Shown in pieces: positions 24,147 through 36,900 of a DNA stretch of 64,000 nucleotides. The notes under the pieces are model-generated. The model made no database searches and was not told the origin of the DNA. It worked only from the letters and a program-made list of their open reading frames with translations. The translations under genes were made by a program, and so were the position numbers. Position 1 is the first letter of the stretch. Every line of letters begins with the position of its first letter. This stretch comes from Hypholoma sublateritium FD-334 SS-4 (Eukaryota; Basidiomycota; Agaricomycetes; Agaricales; Strophariaceae). The DNA is taken from the NCBI GenBank assembly GCA_000827495.1, contig KN817587.1, positions 150,944 to 214,943 of the forward strand, written 5' to 3'.

Positions 24147-25414
24147 TCATACAGTTGCTTCACCCTTCAAGTACTGGTATACAGAAGAAAAGTCTTTCTG
24201 TGCTAAGTCGGGCCGCTGTTGAATAATATGTGCGTAAATCTCTTTTGCTGCTTCTCCAAGAGGCAAAGGAGAGTCGCGCTGCCGCGCAACATCGCTCGCA
24301 AGACCCATATCCTGTAATATGATATGATCAGAAAAGGGAGTCATTAAGAGAGTATTAACTGACCTTCAACATCAAGCTAGTAGCAAAACCTCCTTCATAA
24401 TCTCTCTCGCACGGTGGTGACTTGCCGGGCAAAGCAAAGGGAACAGGATTATTGACTGAAGATGCCCAACAACCACCAGTGCTACTGTTGATGACGGCTG
24501 CCAGAATTGCAGGATCTAGGCCGAGTGACCGCCCTAAGAGCATGGCTTCGGCGACCACAACCTGCTCGACCCCCAAGACTAGCTAAATCGGGAAAATGTA
24601 ACCCGATTCACATTATCAGTCAACGAAACTTGAAGGCTTGAAGGTTGATGGAAAAGATACCGACGTTATTGCATATTTTGGCTCCCAGACCTGCCCCGGA
24701 AGGGCCACAGTGTATAATACGCTGACCCATCAGTGCGAGAATGGGCTTAGCGGCCTCAAAATCTTCCTCAGTACCTCCAACCAGAAAGGAGAGCGTTCCG
24801 GCTTTGGCTCCAGTGACGCCTGGCCGCCAAGCAAATCATTAGAACCAGTCAATTTGGAATTATATGCATAACTCATACCCCCGGATACTGGCGCATCTAT
24901 TATTCGAGCTCCAGTACGTTCCACGTTTGAAGCCACTTCACGGGCAATAACTACGTCCAAAGTTGTTGAATCTATACAGAATGTATATTCTGACGACTCC
25001 ATGTGTAACTTCCGCAGGGTTGGTATGATCGATTCCGAGTAGACAGATTTCACTTGGGGAGACGATGGAAGCATGGTGATTATGCGACTCGACGCAATTG
25101 TTGCTCTACAAGCCATAAACGTTTAAATAACGGATATGTCCCGTAGCAACTCACTCTTCGGGGCTCGTCGCGATACTGATATGGGCTCCGGGATATTGTT
25201 GGGAGAACTCTGAGCAGAACGAGCGAGCACTGTCGGCTACCGCGTCGCATACAACAAATCCCGGGGAACCGGAACCGTCTGCCTGGACGTACTGCTTCGA
25301 GAAGAGATTATATGCCATTTGGTATCCCATTCGTCCAAGTCCAATGAAGCTCGTGCTATTGCTACGAGATATACAATTGGCTGTATGTTGGACGCTTTGT
25401 AACAATGGCCTCAT
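24147..25414 (-). CDS. 3-hydroxyisobutyrate dehydrogenase, mitochondrial
   Basis: NAD-dependent enzyme of valine catabolism in the beta-hydroxyacid dehydrogenase family. The N-terminus MRPLLQSVQHTANCISRSNS looks like a mitochondrial presequence. It leads into the Rossmann motif SFIGLGRMGYQMAYNLF. Further family motifs are ITMLPSSPQVKSVY, the substrate-binding IIDAPVSGG, HCGPSGAGLGAKICNN carrying the catalytic lysine, and NSSTGGCWASSVNNPVP. The end is KDFSSVYQYLKGEATV. Introns are about 50 bases; the one after AKICNN has a gtcggt donor and joins to LVLGVEQVVVAEAM. Full length for the family. The start at 25414 was preferred over a frame opening further upstream (25477) because it begins the presequence-like stretch. 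It is divergent from the RdRP gene with about 240 bases between starts. Confidence 0.92.
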
Positions 25415-25652
25415 CTCGAGGTGCAAGAATAGACAGTTGAAGTGTAGGACGTGAGATTTGTATAGGATAGTATACAATGACGGTTGAGTTTGAGAGTTGG
25501 ACAGTGAGTTCCGGGCCGATCATCAAATGCGTTAACGGGCCGGATCAGACTCGGATACCTATTTGTGGAAGGCGCTAATCGATGGTGGCACAGCTCTTTC
25601 TTGGCTCTTTCACCAAACCACCACCCGGCTTTTCAGCGCGATCACTCTACAC

Positions 25653-28600
25653 ATGGACCTTAACATCAAATCTATTCCCAACGAAGTCAATAACTGGGAA
25701 GTGACTCGGGCAATTGCTCGCGTTCTACACTCAGCAGATTTCGCACCCATCGACCCTGAAGGCAGACTCCTCAATTTTCGAGTGAAACTCAATGACAATC
25801 CTGCAGGAGGCGTTCGAAATGATGGAACCGGTGTACTTACCCTACCGACAGAAGAGATGGCCTATAGGTTTCTTTCGTTTGTCTATAAGGACCCCATCAA
25901 GATCAGTTCGAGGAAACTCAAGTTCTCTAGACATAACAAACCACCGTATATAGGACTTGTCGAAACATTGCGGAAAACACCCTACATAAATCCAGACATC
26001 GAAGAAGAACGTCAAGGCAAGATTCGGGCATTAGATACAAAATTCCGTGTCGATGCTGTCCAGTTTGGTATCTTCTACCAACCTAGATACCCTACTTCTG
26101 ACAAGGACCGTCTGTCTCCTCGAGCGTTTTCCATCGAATGGGAACGGGATTACATCAAGGATAGCATTGCCTGGCTTAGATTCGATTATGATCACAAACT
26201 TATTCGCATCACGGTACGTCTTCGTATCTTTTCTTTCTGTGCGAATCTATTTCTTAATTCTCGCTATCCTAGCTCGGAAATGAACTGACCGAACACAATG
26301 GTTTCAACCTTGCAATAAGCCACTCCAGTATCCGTAAAATCGGTGTGGGTTATGAAGGAAAACCGTGTTAGTCTGACTGACTCGATTAAAGACGCCTTTT
26401 TGAACCCCCCCTTTCTCTAGACATTTGTTTCGATACCCTCACGCCCCCGGTCATGGAGTCCATTCAGTTCAACCGCACCATGACAGGAAACCATGAAGTT
26501 GACAATCGCAAGTTCAAACACCGTGTTGGCTCTATACACGAAGGGCATGCGATAGTGGCACCATACTGCCCACATCTCCGGCTTGTCCTCTACAATGATC
26601 AATATAGGGACGTCATCGACAACTTCATCCAGATGTGTGACACGGCTGGTTTACCAATGAGCATGATAATTCGATGCAACCCTGGCTTTACTCAAATCGA
26701 AACACTTCGCCAAGAGTTTTTCCGACCACGACGCCTGTATGAACTGCACAAAACTCTGGGAAGGTTTGATTGGCCCATAGCTTTCCAGCTTGAATCCCTG
26801 CTTCACAATGGTCTTTTACACACTGGTGACATAGATGAGCTGCTCCCTAGAATTCGTGTTTTAATCGACAAACACACAACCCGGAGTTCCGAGTTTGTTG
26901 GGGAGCTATTACGCCGGTACAACGAAGCATTACAAGTGCGTCCCGCCAGAGATAGTCCCATGAAATGTTTCAAATCTGTCGAAGATAAGTTTGAGTTATA
27001 CCCATCTAGCAAAGTATTCCGTTGTTATCATGTAACCTTCACCCCAACTCGCATGATCTTGGAAGGCCCTTATGCTTCTCAGTCCAACCGCGTCATAAGA
27101 CGATATCAGGGATATGAAGATCACTTCATGCGTGTGGATTTTCGAGACGAAGACCGCTTACAATACCGCTGGGACAGAGAAGTTGATGGTACTCCATTCC
27201 TGATAGAACGCGTTGGCAGAACGTTGAAGGACGGCTTCTCTCTTGCTGGTCGACCATTTGAATTTCTGGCATACTCTAGCTCTGCTCTACGGGAACATGC
27301 TGTTTGGTTCATGAATCCTTTTAGCCATACCGGGGGTCTCAATGTAAATGCGGCTATCATTCGGGACTCTCTTGGCGATTTCAAACGCACAAAACTCTTG
27401 AAATGTCCTTCTAAATATGCGGCTCGTCTGGCTCAGGCATTCACTGCTACTGATCCATCTGTCGATATACTCAGAGAGGAATGGGAAGTAGTGGACGACA
27501 TCGGCGAAGAGCCTTACCAATTTACTGACGGCGTTGGCGCCATTTCAAAAGCTCTCGGGGACAGAATTTGGGCCAAATTATGCGAAACCAAGCGAAACCC
27601 AGAAAGACTGATACAACCTTGGGCGGTAAGTTGTACTGCCTATCATTCCAATATCCACTCACATGTATTACCGCAGTATCAAATCAGATTTCTTGGTTAT
27701 AAGGGTGTCGTGGTTGTCAATCCCTTCCTCGACAAACGAGAGGGCGGAATACAAATGCAACTGCGTCCATCGATGGGGAAATTTGAAACAAAGGCAGCCG
27801 ACAGCAAAATCGCACCACTCGAGATCGCACAGGCATTTGAGCAACCCAATCCGTGTTACCTTAACCGGTGAGTCTTCTCTACATTCCCTGAGCCCGAACG
27901 TCGTCTAATTTAAACAAAAAATAGCCCTTTGGTGATGTTATTGGAAGATGTCGGAGTGCGCAGGGATGCATTCCTAGAACTTCAACACCTCGCTGTCGCA
28001 GACGCTAAGACGATGGACGATTCTATCGTCCAATTTTGTAGCGTATTGGGAGCTCACCGTCTTGGTAATTCGTACCGTCTGCGAGAGCTTCTCGGGCGCC
28101 TGCGAGATAGATTCAACATGGATTTGAAATCTGATGGAAAAACCATCGGCATTGATAACCCTTTCTTACGACAAATTCGCCAAGTAACTATGACAGATAT
28201 TCTGCGAGACATTAAGCACGGCGCTCGGATTCCCGTTCCAGACAGCTACTTGCTGGTGGGTGTGGCAGATGAAGGCCCAGCTTATATTGGAAAACCTGGC
28301 TTTGAAAATGTTTACTGCTTATCAGTTGGGGAAATCTATGGTAAGCCCGGAAACGAGTTTCATAGTTTGCGAAAGAAGTAATCAGTTTCTCCAAGCATGT
28401 GTACAGAGGCCCGGGGAAGCAGAGCCCACTTGGATTGAAGGAAATGTCAGCATATCGAGAAGTCCAGTTGTGCATCTAGGTGACGGTAAGTGCACATTCA
28501 AGACTGTCATTCCCGTGTTCATATACTTAGTGTCAATCTAGTGCAACGTGTTCGTGCAGTCGGAAAACCACCGACAGATGTACCTTGCTTGTTTGCACAC

Positions 28601-29965
28601 CTGAAAAATGTGGTCGTTATGCCATCCGTTGGTGAGTATTACAATAGGCAACCGAGTCACACTCCATTTTCACTTCACTTCTCTTAGGGCCTCGGTCACT
28701 TGCGTCCTGTCTCGGAGGAGGAGATGTGGATGGGTCAGTGGATTTCATTAAATTGGTGGCTGCTAGTACTGATTCCTTTGTTCAGAGATCTATTTTCTGT
28801 GATATGCCACGACTCTATCTTACCAAATTCTATTGAAACCCCTGCATCATATACACCCCTTCCTACAAAGGAGCTGGAAAGAGATAGTACGGTCGAAGAT
28901 ATCTGTGATTTTGTTGTAGAATACATCCACTCAGACGTGTTGGTACGCAAATCACAGCTTCTTAGATCTCAGTCGTATCCTCAGCAATTTCATAGGGCTT
29001 ATTATCGGATAGATTGCTTGTCATAGCAGGTAAGCCCTACCAGCTAGGTGATCTTTTGTGTGTCTCAAATTTCCTTCCTACTAGATCAATCAGCTGTGAG
29101 CTTGGTCCTGACGCAGTCAAATTCGTATATACTTACCTTGTTCGCAGCTTGGAATGCGTGATGATAACTGTATTCTTCTCGCGGAACTCTGTTCTCATGT
29201 AAGTCTACTCACGTCAAACATTGAATTACGCGCATCTGGTGAATGATTGCCATTTGATAGGCAGTTGACTATCCAAAGCAAGGAACACCTCCAGATATTG
29301 AAAATAATCAATTACCCAGAACACTCATCCGCTGCAAACCCGACTGGCATGCGGCAGAAGTTGTATCTCCTCGCCATACAGACTATTACGAATCGAACAA
29401 AGCCCTCGGGTTTCTATTTCGTTCCATCAGCATGGACGAAGAGCCCATTATACCATTGGACGTTGCACCCGTTCCACCACTCTCCGATCCCATTTCTATT
29501 TCTCTTTTGGCTGTTGTGGAACCACACCTCGGCAGTGCTTCCTTCGTAGAACACCATCCTCTAACCCTCCTGAGGATATACCGACGATACGTCGATGAAT
29601 TGCGCTACATATGTGCAACCCACACGCTCTCTAACACTCGTGGGGTGAGACTTATAGAAGCCGAAATTGTGGTGGGAACGATTCTTGCAAAATGCTCCCA
29701 AACACGCTGGAGAAAAGAGCGCATGTACAGAATGCGTCTCCACGCACAAACCCTTGTATCCGATGTCCAGAGGAGCTTGTCGGAAAAACCAAGCACTGAC
29801 CCGAATATAGAGTTGATTCAAGCTCTGGAAATTTCATGGAGCGCTTGGGATCTCAGCCTCCGTCGAAGGAACGAGTTCGGGGCCCAAAGCTTCGGTTTAA
29901 TAGCCCTGGGGACACTTTTTGACTGCTTGGATAAGCTAGAATCTCGTTCGCGCTCAATCTCTTAG
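25653..29965 (+). CDS. RNA-dependent RNA polymerase of the RNA-silencing pathway
   Basis: Cellular RdRP of the QDE-1/Rdp1 family, which makes double-stranded RNA for Dicer in quelling, heterochromatin or sRNA pathways. The protein is roughly 1,200 residues and every exon is in frame. Family blocks include FHVTF-like CYHVTFTPTRMILEGPYASQ, YQFTDGVGAISKALGDRIW, RFLGYKGVVVVNPFLD, MQLRPSMGKFE, VVMPSVGPRSLASCLGGGDV and the catalytic DVDGDLF, then LLVIADQSA and AVDYPKQGTPPDIEN. The catalytic aspartate motif is split by a 52-base intron (28734-28785) between GG and A of DVDG|D, and splicing restores it. The start ATG (MDLNIKSIPNEVNNWEVTRA) follows the in-frame open stretch. The C-terminal helical part ends KLESRSRSIS. 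The active site is complete, so the protein is expected to be functional. Confidence 0.94.
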
Positions 29966-30562
29966 TAGCCTTTATATGTTTTGTATACTCATACTCGACT
30001 GGAAAATATGATTCTAATACTTACAGTTCCGCCAATATAGTAAGCATTACTTGGATTTACATGACTTACCCGATAGATCTAATTACTAATTATACTCTCT
30101 GAATGCTATCTTACTCTCTGAATGCTATCTCTCAGCAAGGTGTTGACGCGACCATAAGCCGACCTTTTATGGTATAGAACTCCGGAATTGCATGGTCACT
30201 GACGCGACGAATCACAGTCACATGACTTAGACCTCTATCGTGTGACAGAAGTAACGATCTTCTACAATGCCCCACTGTCTTGCCCAAGTCTTGCCCCAGT
30301 CAACTCGGAGTCAACCTCAGTGAGCCGACCAAAGTCAACCGCAAGTACTAATACGGCTTTCATCTGCTTTCATCTTATTCCACCTTGCTACATTCCGCAG
30401 CCCAACACACTGGTAAGGTGCGGGCTAGAGTTAACTTTTGGAATTCTTTCCGCTGGTTTTGCTCTTCAAATTGGTGGTAACAGTTCCTCTATCTTGACTG
30501 CACGCACTACGTCAGTCTACAAGTTATAAGAGCTGTTGGGTGTTCAGATTTCTCGTCACCAA
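29966..30562. other. Intergenic between RdRP and POT1, with a tandem duplication
   Basis: About 600 bases, AT-rich near the RdRP stop. A perfect 19-base unit, tactctctgaatgctatct, occurs twice back to back (30093-30111 and 30112-30130). Several copies of AGTCAAC lie around 30297-30340. No gene recognised. Confidence 0.6.
30093..30130. repeat. 19-base perfect tandem duplication
   Basis: Two adjacent identical copies of tactctctgaatgctatct, with no further copy recognised nearby; likely a recent replication slippage event. Confidence 0.85.
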
Positions 30563-33500
30563 ATGGGCTCGAGTCTCAACCTTGAAGACCTGCTCGAACA
30601 ATCTCCAAAAGACATCTTCCAGCAAGGCGCAAGCGAGGAACGATGTATATCCGGCAGATTCAAAATGTCATGGAATCAACCTAATAACAAGATAGAAGTT
30701 CTTGCGTCGGTCTCACCCTCGAACCTTAAAGGTCGGGACGACCATACATTCAAAATATGTTTCCAATCAGACGCAGAATATATCAAGATGCTGGATTTTG
30801 CACCCAATGATGAATTCCGATTGTCATTGAAGGGGGTGGAGGTCAAGAAACTACCGGACATCCCCAAACTGTCGACTCTACCAATGCATCTAGTATTTTC
30901 AAAGGGACTACACATATCCTGGAAACGGCAAGGCCCCAATGAAGCAAGAAAAACGATAAATACATGGTCATGTATGTCAGAGTCTTTCTCTGGTATAGTT
31001 GGTTACTAATTACACTTGCGAATCGCACAGCGAATGACGCGCAAGCATCTGACAGCTGGTTTTTCTCACGGGATGAAAACGACGACGCTTCGAGTGTATC
31101 ACGACATAAGCGGAACCAGAGTGAGGTCGAGCAAGATGAGCTCCAAGAAAATCCGAGGGAGGTCAAAAAGAGACAAAGAATGGACGCCAAACGAATGAAA
31201 AAGATCGCTAATACACCTTTGTCGATCTCCAACCCTGTTCTTTCTACCGTTGTAGAGTCACGCGCCTCGTCTTCTGAGGCGAAACCAAAGGAAACAGATC
31301 GCTCGATCGCGATTCAGAATGCAAACGCCCAAATTCTTCACGCATCCCTACTGCGGTCAGACACTGTAAGTGGCGATCAAAGGGTTTTCTTGCGGTCTAA
31401 CCTAAGAAAAAGGACATATACACCGCACTTGGCAACATCGAAGGAGAAAGAACTGTAACGCTCATTGGTGTTGTTGTACAAATGTCTTCTCCTAAAATGA
31501 GTAATTCTGGTGGTGGGCGATACAACAAAGAGAATTTTATAAACCAATTGATGTCATATTTCCAGATTGGATGCGGTATTTGGACCTCGTGGATCCAAGC
31601 AATTATTATACACATCGCTCTGGATTCAAGGTCAATTGCTTTACTAAGCGGCACAAAGAGTGGTTACCTCATCCTGAGGAAGGTGATGTGCTCGTTCTCC
31701 GGAACGTCAAGGTATGACTACAAAATTTTCGAACCATTTGATGAAGCTTAATCGATAGCCGCAGATCAAGAACTATCACGGTAGCCTGTCAGGAGTGGGT
31801 TATGCCGATAAAATTCAATGGGCAGCCTTTTCCCCAACCAATGGAGTCTTTCATCATGGCCCTCCCAACTCCGCTCCAAAGGATAGCGGCCTCGGCGACG
31901 GAGATTCCGGTGGTATTTTTTCTCCGTTCTGGCAACCCGGGCCTTTGCAAACAACGCATTGCGTTAAATTATCGGATTGGTGGCGAAATCTGGCTACTCA
32001 AGCTCACACAACTGCAAAATCCAATCCCGGAAGTAAGCGTCGAATTCACAGGCTAATCAGTGAGACAGGTCCGACAGTTCCTCCAGACGGCTATTTTGAC
32101 TGCACTGTAGAGGTGAGATTTGACCGAAGATGGTTCCTGAAGCCTAAATCTCATAGCGGCATTTTCGCAGGTCTTGAAAGGATATCGTAACTCGAACGAT
32201 ACGGTCTACACAGTCTACGTTACTGACTATACACGTAACGAACAAATGTCGGGAGTGCAATCGGCTTGGTGCCCTCCGTTATTGTCAGACTTCGTGGCCC
32301 AATTTGAAATGTGGGACGAAGCCGCTGTTGTTGCAGAATCGATGCGTCCAGGGGAATATTACTCGATCAAGAATGCTCGCATGATGACCAATGGTAATGG
32401 ATATCCGGAAGGAAAGGTCCGAGAGAATAAAATAGTTAAGTTGGCAGAAGGCGATACCGTGAATCCTCAACTTCAAGCCTTACTCGAGTTTGTCTGTCTG
32501 TTCTGAATGCATGGTACGGCTTCTCAATGTCTTATCTTACAGGAGGAAACGACAATGGGAAGTAAAGAAGCGCACTGCGGAATCAGACATTAGACATCAA
32601 CTGATTCAAGACGTCGAGGAAGGGAAGTTTTTCCATTGCACGGTCGAGGTTTGTTATACTGTCTGCTACCATTGATTCCAAAGTGAAAGAAAATAGGTTC
32701 TCCACGTAGACCTGGTTTCGAAAAATAGGCCATGCATCTACGTCACAGACTATACACCAAACCCTCGCTTGGCAAGTGCTAGTCTCCCAGGGCTTCGAGC
32801 TCTCCAGGGGCGTATTGTGAAAATTGTATTGTCCGGAGAGCAACAAGAGATGGCGAAGGTCCTTTCAACAGGATCTTACTACTGCATAAGAAAACTCAGA
32901 ATGAAACACAGCTCATTAGAGGACCACTTTTGTGGTTTGTTAGGTGGAACCGAGAAGCTGGTGATCCAGTTAAGTGCAAACAATCTTGCGAACGAAAACA
33001 TAAACGGACTTCTGAGGTATAATATGAACTTTCTTTCTGCCTTGATTTGTCTTTAACCGGATAATCAGACGAAGAGAAACTTGGCAACGTCATCTAGGTC
33101 AAATTCTACCTGACGAACGCGAGGTTGGCTTGCTACGTGCTAGAGAAGCAAATCAATCTTTCAGGCTCATCAAGGACGTCATCTCTGCAGACTCTCATCT
33201 CGCACGCTACAGTGTCCGTGCAAGACCTGTCGATTTTTACCCACTAGATTTACAAGACGCATTTTATCAGCGATGCACACGGTGTAACATCGAGTAAGTG
33301 CAATATGTTTCTGGTAATAATTGTTTATATAGATATCACGCCCAGAATTCCCAAGACGGCGAAGGCATGCTTCAAGTGCAGTGACTTTGAACACGAACAC
33401 GTTCAATATTTCTATCAACTCTATCTTTTGGTCAAGGACCAGGATGATAGCGAGCTTATCGTTTCGATTGATGATCAGGTATCTACTTACAACCCTTTCT

Positions 33501-33770
33501 TTGCCTGATGCACCACTTACCTGTTGATAGTGCCCTTTGTTGAAGCAATTAAAGCGCTCATGTTTGCAAGAGGATCGCACCGCTCTTCGTCAAATTCGCG
33601 ACAGAGTGGAGCCTATAATAGGCAAACTCACCATGATGCATGATGCTCTTAAAGCCGGCAAAAGAATAAAGGTTGATACTGCTCTATTCTGTTTCGATAT
33701 TGAGGGCTGGCGTGTGGCAGGAAGCAGAAAAGCCTTTCGTCTCATAGAGTATAAATCTTTGGACTCTTAG
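30563..33770 (+). CDS. POT1: Protection of telomeres protein POT1
   Basis: Shelterin subunit that binds the G-rich single-stranded telomere overhang through OB folds. The telomere-binding OB fold signature is visible after splicing: ERTVTLIGVVVQMSSPKMS, DWMRYLDLVDPSNYYTHRSG, FKVNCFTKRHKEWLPHPEEG, DVLVLRNVKIKNYHGSLSGV, and YADKIQWAAF. A second OB-like unit carries FDCTVEVLKGYRNSNDTVYT and VYVTDYTRNEQM. A third similar unit is FHCTVEVLHVDLVSKNRPCI followed by YVTDYTPNP. The C-terminal part has a Cys pattern CTRCNI and ACFKCSD, possibly a zinc-binding knuckle like that in the POT1 C-terminal OB/Holliday-junction-resolvase domain. An N-terminal region of about 300 residues precedes OB1. The protein ends RLIEYKSLDS. 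The start MGSSLNLEDLLEQSP was preferred over an alternative nine codons upstream. Confidence 0.87.
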
Positions 33771-33982
33771 ATAACGTATATCATTATTGAATATGTATTA
33801 AGGCCCAAGGGCTGGTAAACTGATCCTTTGTTGTTTATGGAGATGTAGTATGCTCCGCGGATGTCAGTAAGTACTGCGCTCTTCGCACACAGTTTGCGCA
33901 GCCAATGTTCTAAAACTACTTGTAAGGTATGCCTTATTTAAAGATGATGTCAGAAAACAACAATAGGAAACACCGAAGTGCT

Positions 33983-36900
33983 CTACTGACCGTTTTGAAG
34001 CTAAAACAACACGGGGGACTGGTCAGCAATGTATAATTATTGTACAGGAAGAATTCTCACTCTTTGAAATTCATCATATGCAGTACTTCTGACGTTTTCA
34101 TGTGCGTTACGGATGATCCCCATCATAAATTCGGCTGCCGAACGTTCGTTTAATGTCAGAGCAAAGCGGTCCCTCAGGCGTCGGATAGTTGGTTCTCCCT
34201 TGAAGGATGGTAGACCGGTATCCAACATCAACCGAATAGTGTCAATTATTTGTTCAGCGTGAGGGCGGATTGCAAGGAAACCCTTGACTGTAAGGCTTTG
34301 AAACATTTGATACCCTTGAGAGTTTCGCCCGCCCATCAAAACCACCATTTCGTGATTAAGTTTGAATGAGTGTGGCTCAAATTTGACCCCCTACATGCAG
34401 AGATTAGTAGCTATTATTGAGCGATATTACACAGAAACCCATACTCCGGGACGTGTCTAACAGAGAAGGGTAAGCGAATAGAAATAAATAATATCACGAC
34501 CACTTATCTATATCGAAGAGAAACCCGAAATCTAAGACATCATATAGAATTAGATAGCATTGAACAATGAATGGTAAACAAAGTGCTGACCGATATGGAC
34601 GATATGACCATCTCCGTCTATCATGATATTACCATTGTGCCTATCCTTGATTTGCAAGATATAACAAGCTACAGAATACGCAGCCATGGATTGAATGAAA
34701 TTCAGGCGCGCTTTTTGAAAACCTGTTGAATCCGGGCCACCGTATTTTGCTATGAAGAAATCTTGCAGATCATTCACTTTGGCTCGTCCCATTTCATCTC
34801 TGGATGTCGCGTTCGGAACCACGTCAATAACGCCGCACTATCAGACAAGACGAATAGTTAGTTGGGTCAGAAGTAGTAGTAAATGTACATACACCAGGTG
34901 CTGTTGCAGTGACTCTGTATGGGAAGAGGTATAAGGTGAGCCCGACGCTTGTGAATATATTTTTGAACATGGCGATAACTTGGAGGGCAAGGACATCTTG
35001 GCGACAGTCATCACCAACTTTGAATATAGCCTGTTGCCAAACGTCATATTCTACACGAGTCTCAATTCCGCCCCCGTCGCCGTTGAGAAGTGAATCTGGA
35101 TCTATATTGATTTCAATTCGCTCCTTGCGAACTTTGAATGTTGCCATGAAAGGGGCCTATTTCGATTAGCATTCTGAGAAAAAGAAAACAAGCGGTTTCT
35201 AATACCTTTGCATGGCTTTGCAACGGACGTCCAGATTTCTTGTCGATGTCTATGACAATACCGTCAGGATTGCTAGGAAGGTAGACCCCAACATCTACGT
35301 TGATTTTGGCCATTTCCTCGTCAATTTTTGCCTGTCGAACTGTTAGGGTGCATACGATGAATATCAGGAATTGTAAAGAAACGTACTTTTTTCTCTGGTT
35401 TTGTTTTCTTGATATATGGCTTCAATTTCCCGGATATAGATGTGACTTCATCGAAGAAGGAAAATTCACGATCGAAGAAACCTCTCGCAGTACCAGAGAG
35501 TGACATGACAATCTTCTGCGTCATCTCGTCGAGAACAGGTTTCATGCCATCTTCCTAGATAAACCATCAGGTGTAGCAAGCCACAAAGACTGAACAAGGA
35601 ATACAAACCATCTCTGCAGCATCATCTTTGTAGCAGTTGGCCTTCATATTCCAGATAATTTGATGGCAAAATAGTTGAGAGATCTTAGCAGTTTCAAAAA
35701 TGAAACGTGCAACATAGCCTGAAAATAGCTCAGGTTATGATCATGGAATAACGAAGAACACTTCCTTACCAAGGTCGTCATAGCGTAGCGCCTGAACAAC
35801 TTGTGGTATGAAGAAAAATGTTAGTTCAACTGGGTGCTGAGCTAATACTCGATGAGCGTATTGCAAAATCAATGGGTCACTGTTAAATCTGCGCTCAAAG
35901 AATGTGTTTGCCATGATAGGCGGCACAGGACTCCACAGCAGGAGGTACTGGATATTGTTAGTTAACGATGTGACTTCTTCCAAACAACAGCTGACCTTGA
36001 GGTTTTTTGGGATGTGTATGTCTAATCTTTCACCCAGTAAAAAGTCCAATGCCTCGGGGACATGCAGGACTGCAGCCGGATTGGAACGAACAAGATTTGA
36101 CACTTCGTACCGGATAGTCGGATTTTTGAATCGTTCTGGAAGGTACACCACAATTACTGGATTGAGTGCCCAAAGATTTCGAATAAGAGTTGGCCAAGAC
36201 GTCTACAATTTCTATTTTGAACAAAGGAAAGGTGTGACAAGAAATGATTGTTACCTCTAGTAAAGTCCTCTCCGTACCGCCAATGAGATCACCTCCTTTC
36301 CTGGCATCATTGGTTGGGTTACCCCATACTGACATGCGGAATATTTCATTTTCTGTCAGAAGACGCAACGGAAGATTTAAACTGCGCATCCTTTCTGCGT
36401 AATCTGTGAACATTCCAATCAGCCACGCAACAATTTGGGAGGGATCAAGCGGTTCACAAGCAGAATTTAAACGAGCTGTCGATAGGCTAGAAATTGCGGG
36501 GGGGCCTCTGACGGAATCCGACTGAAGATAAGATAAGAACTCTGAGAGGACCTTGATGTCAGCGTCGACTTGGACTCGGTTTGCTCCATATGACCACCTA
36601 TGAAGTGAATTGTTCAATTTGACCAAACGCGGGGACAGGACACACATACTGTGGACGCACAGCGAACCAAGAAAAGGCGATTGTGTAGAGGCTTTCCCTT
36701 AGAGCGTTTTCGCAATAAGAATCCAGATGAGAGCTCTTCAAAGCCTCAAAGCCGAATAAGAGGAAAGAAAATCGAACTTCACGGGACAATGCATGAGTAC
36801 TGTAGACCGGGTTAAATTCCAAAGTTAGAGTTTATGGCGAGGAAATATACCTCATAGTTCTGAACGCCCGCGCTGATCGCAATACAAGATGTTGAATTAT

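Noticed and set aside
25415..33770. RdRP and POT1 as a functional gene cluster
   Set aside because: They are adjacent and on the same strand but act in different pathways, and have a 600-base spacer with its own repeat; the adjacency is probably chance.
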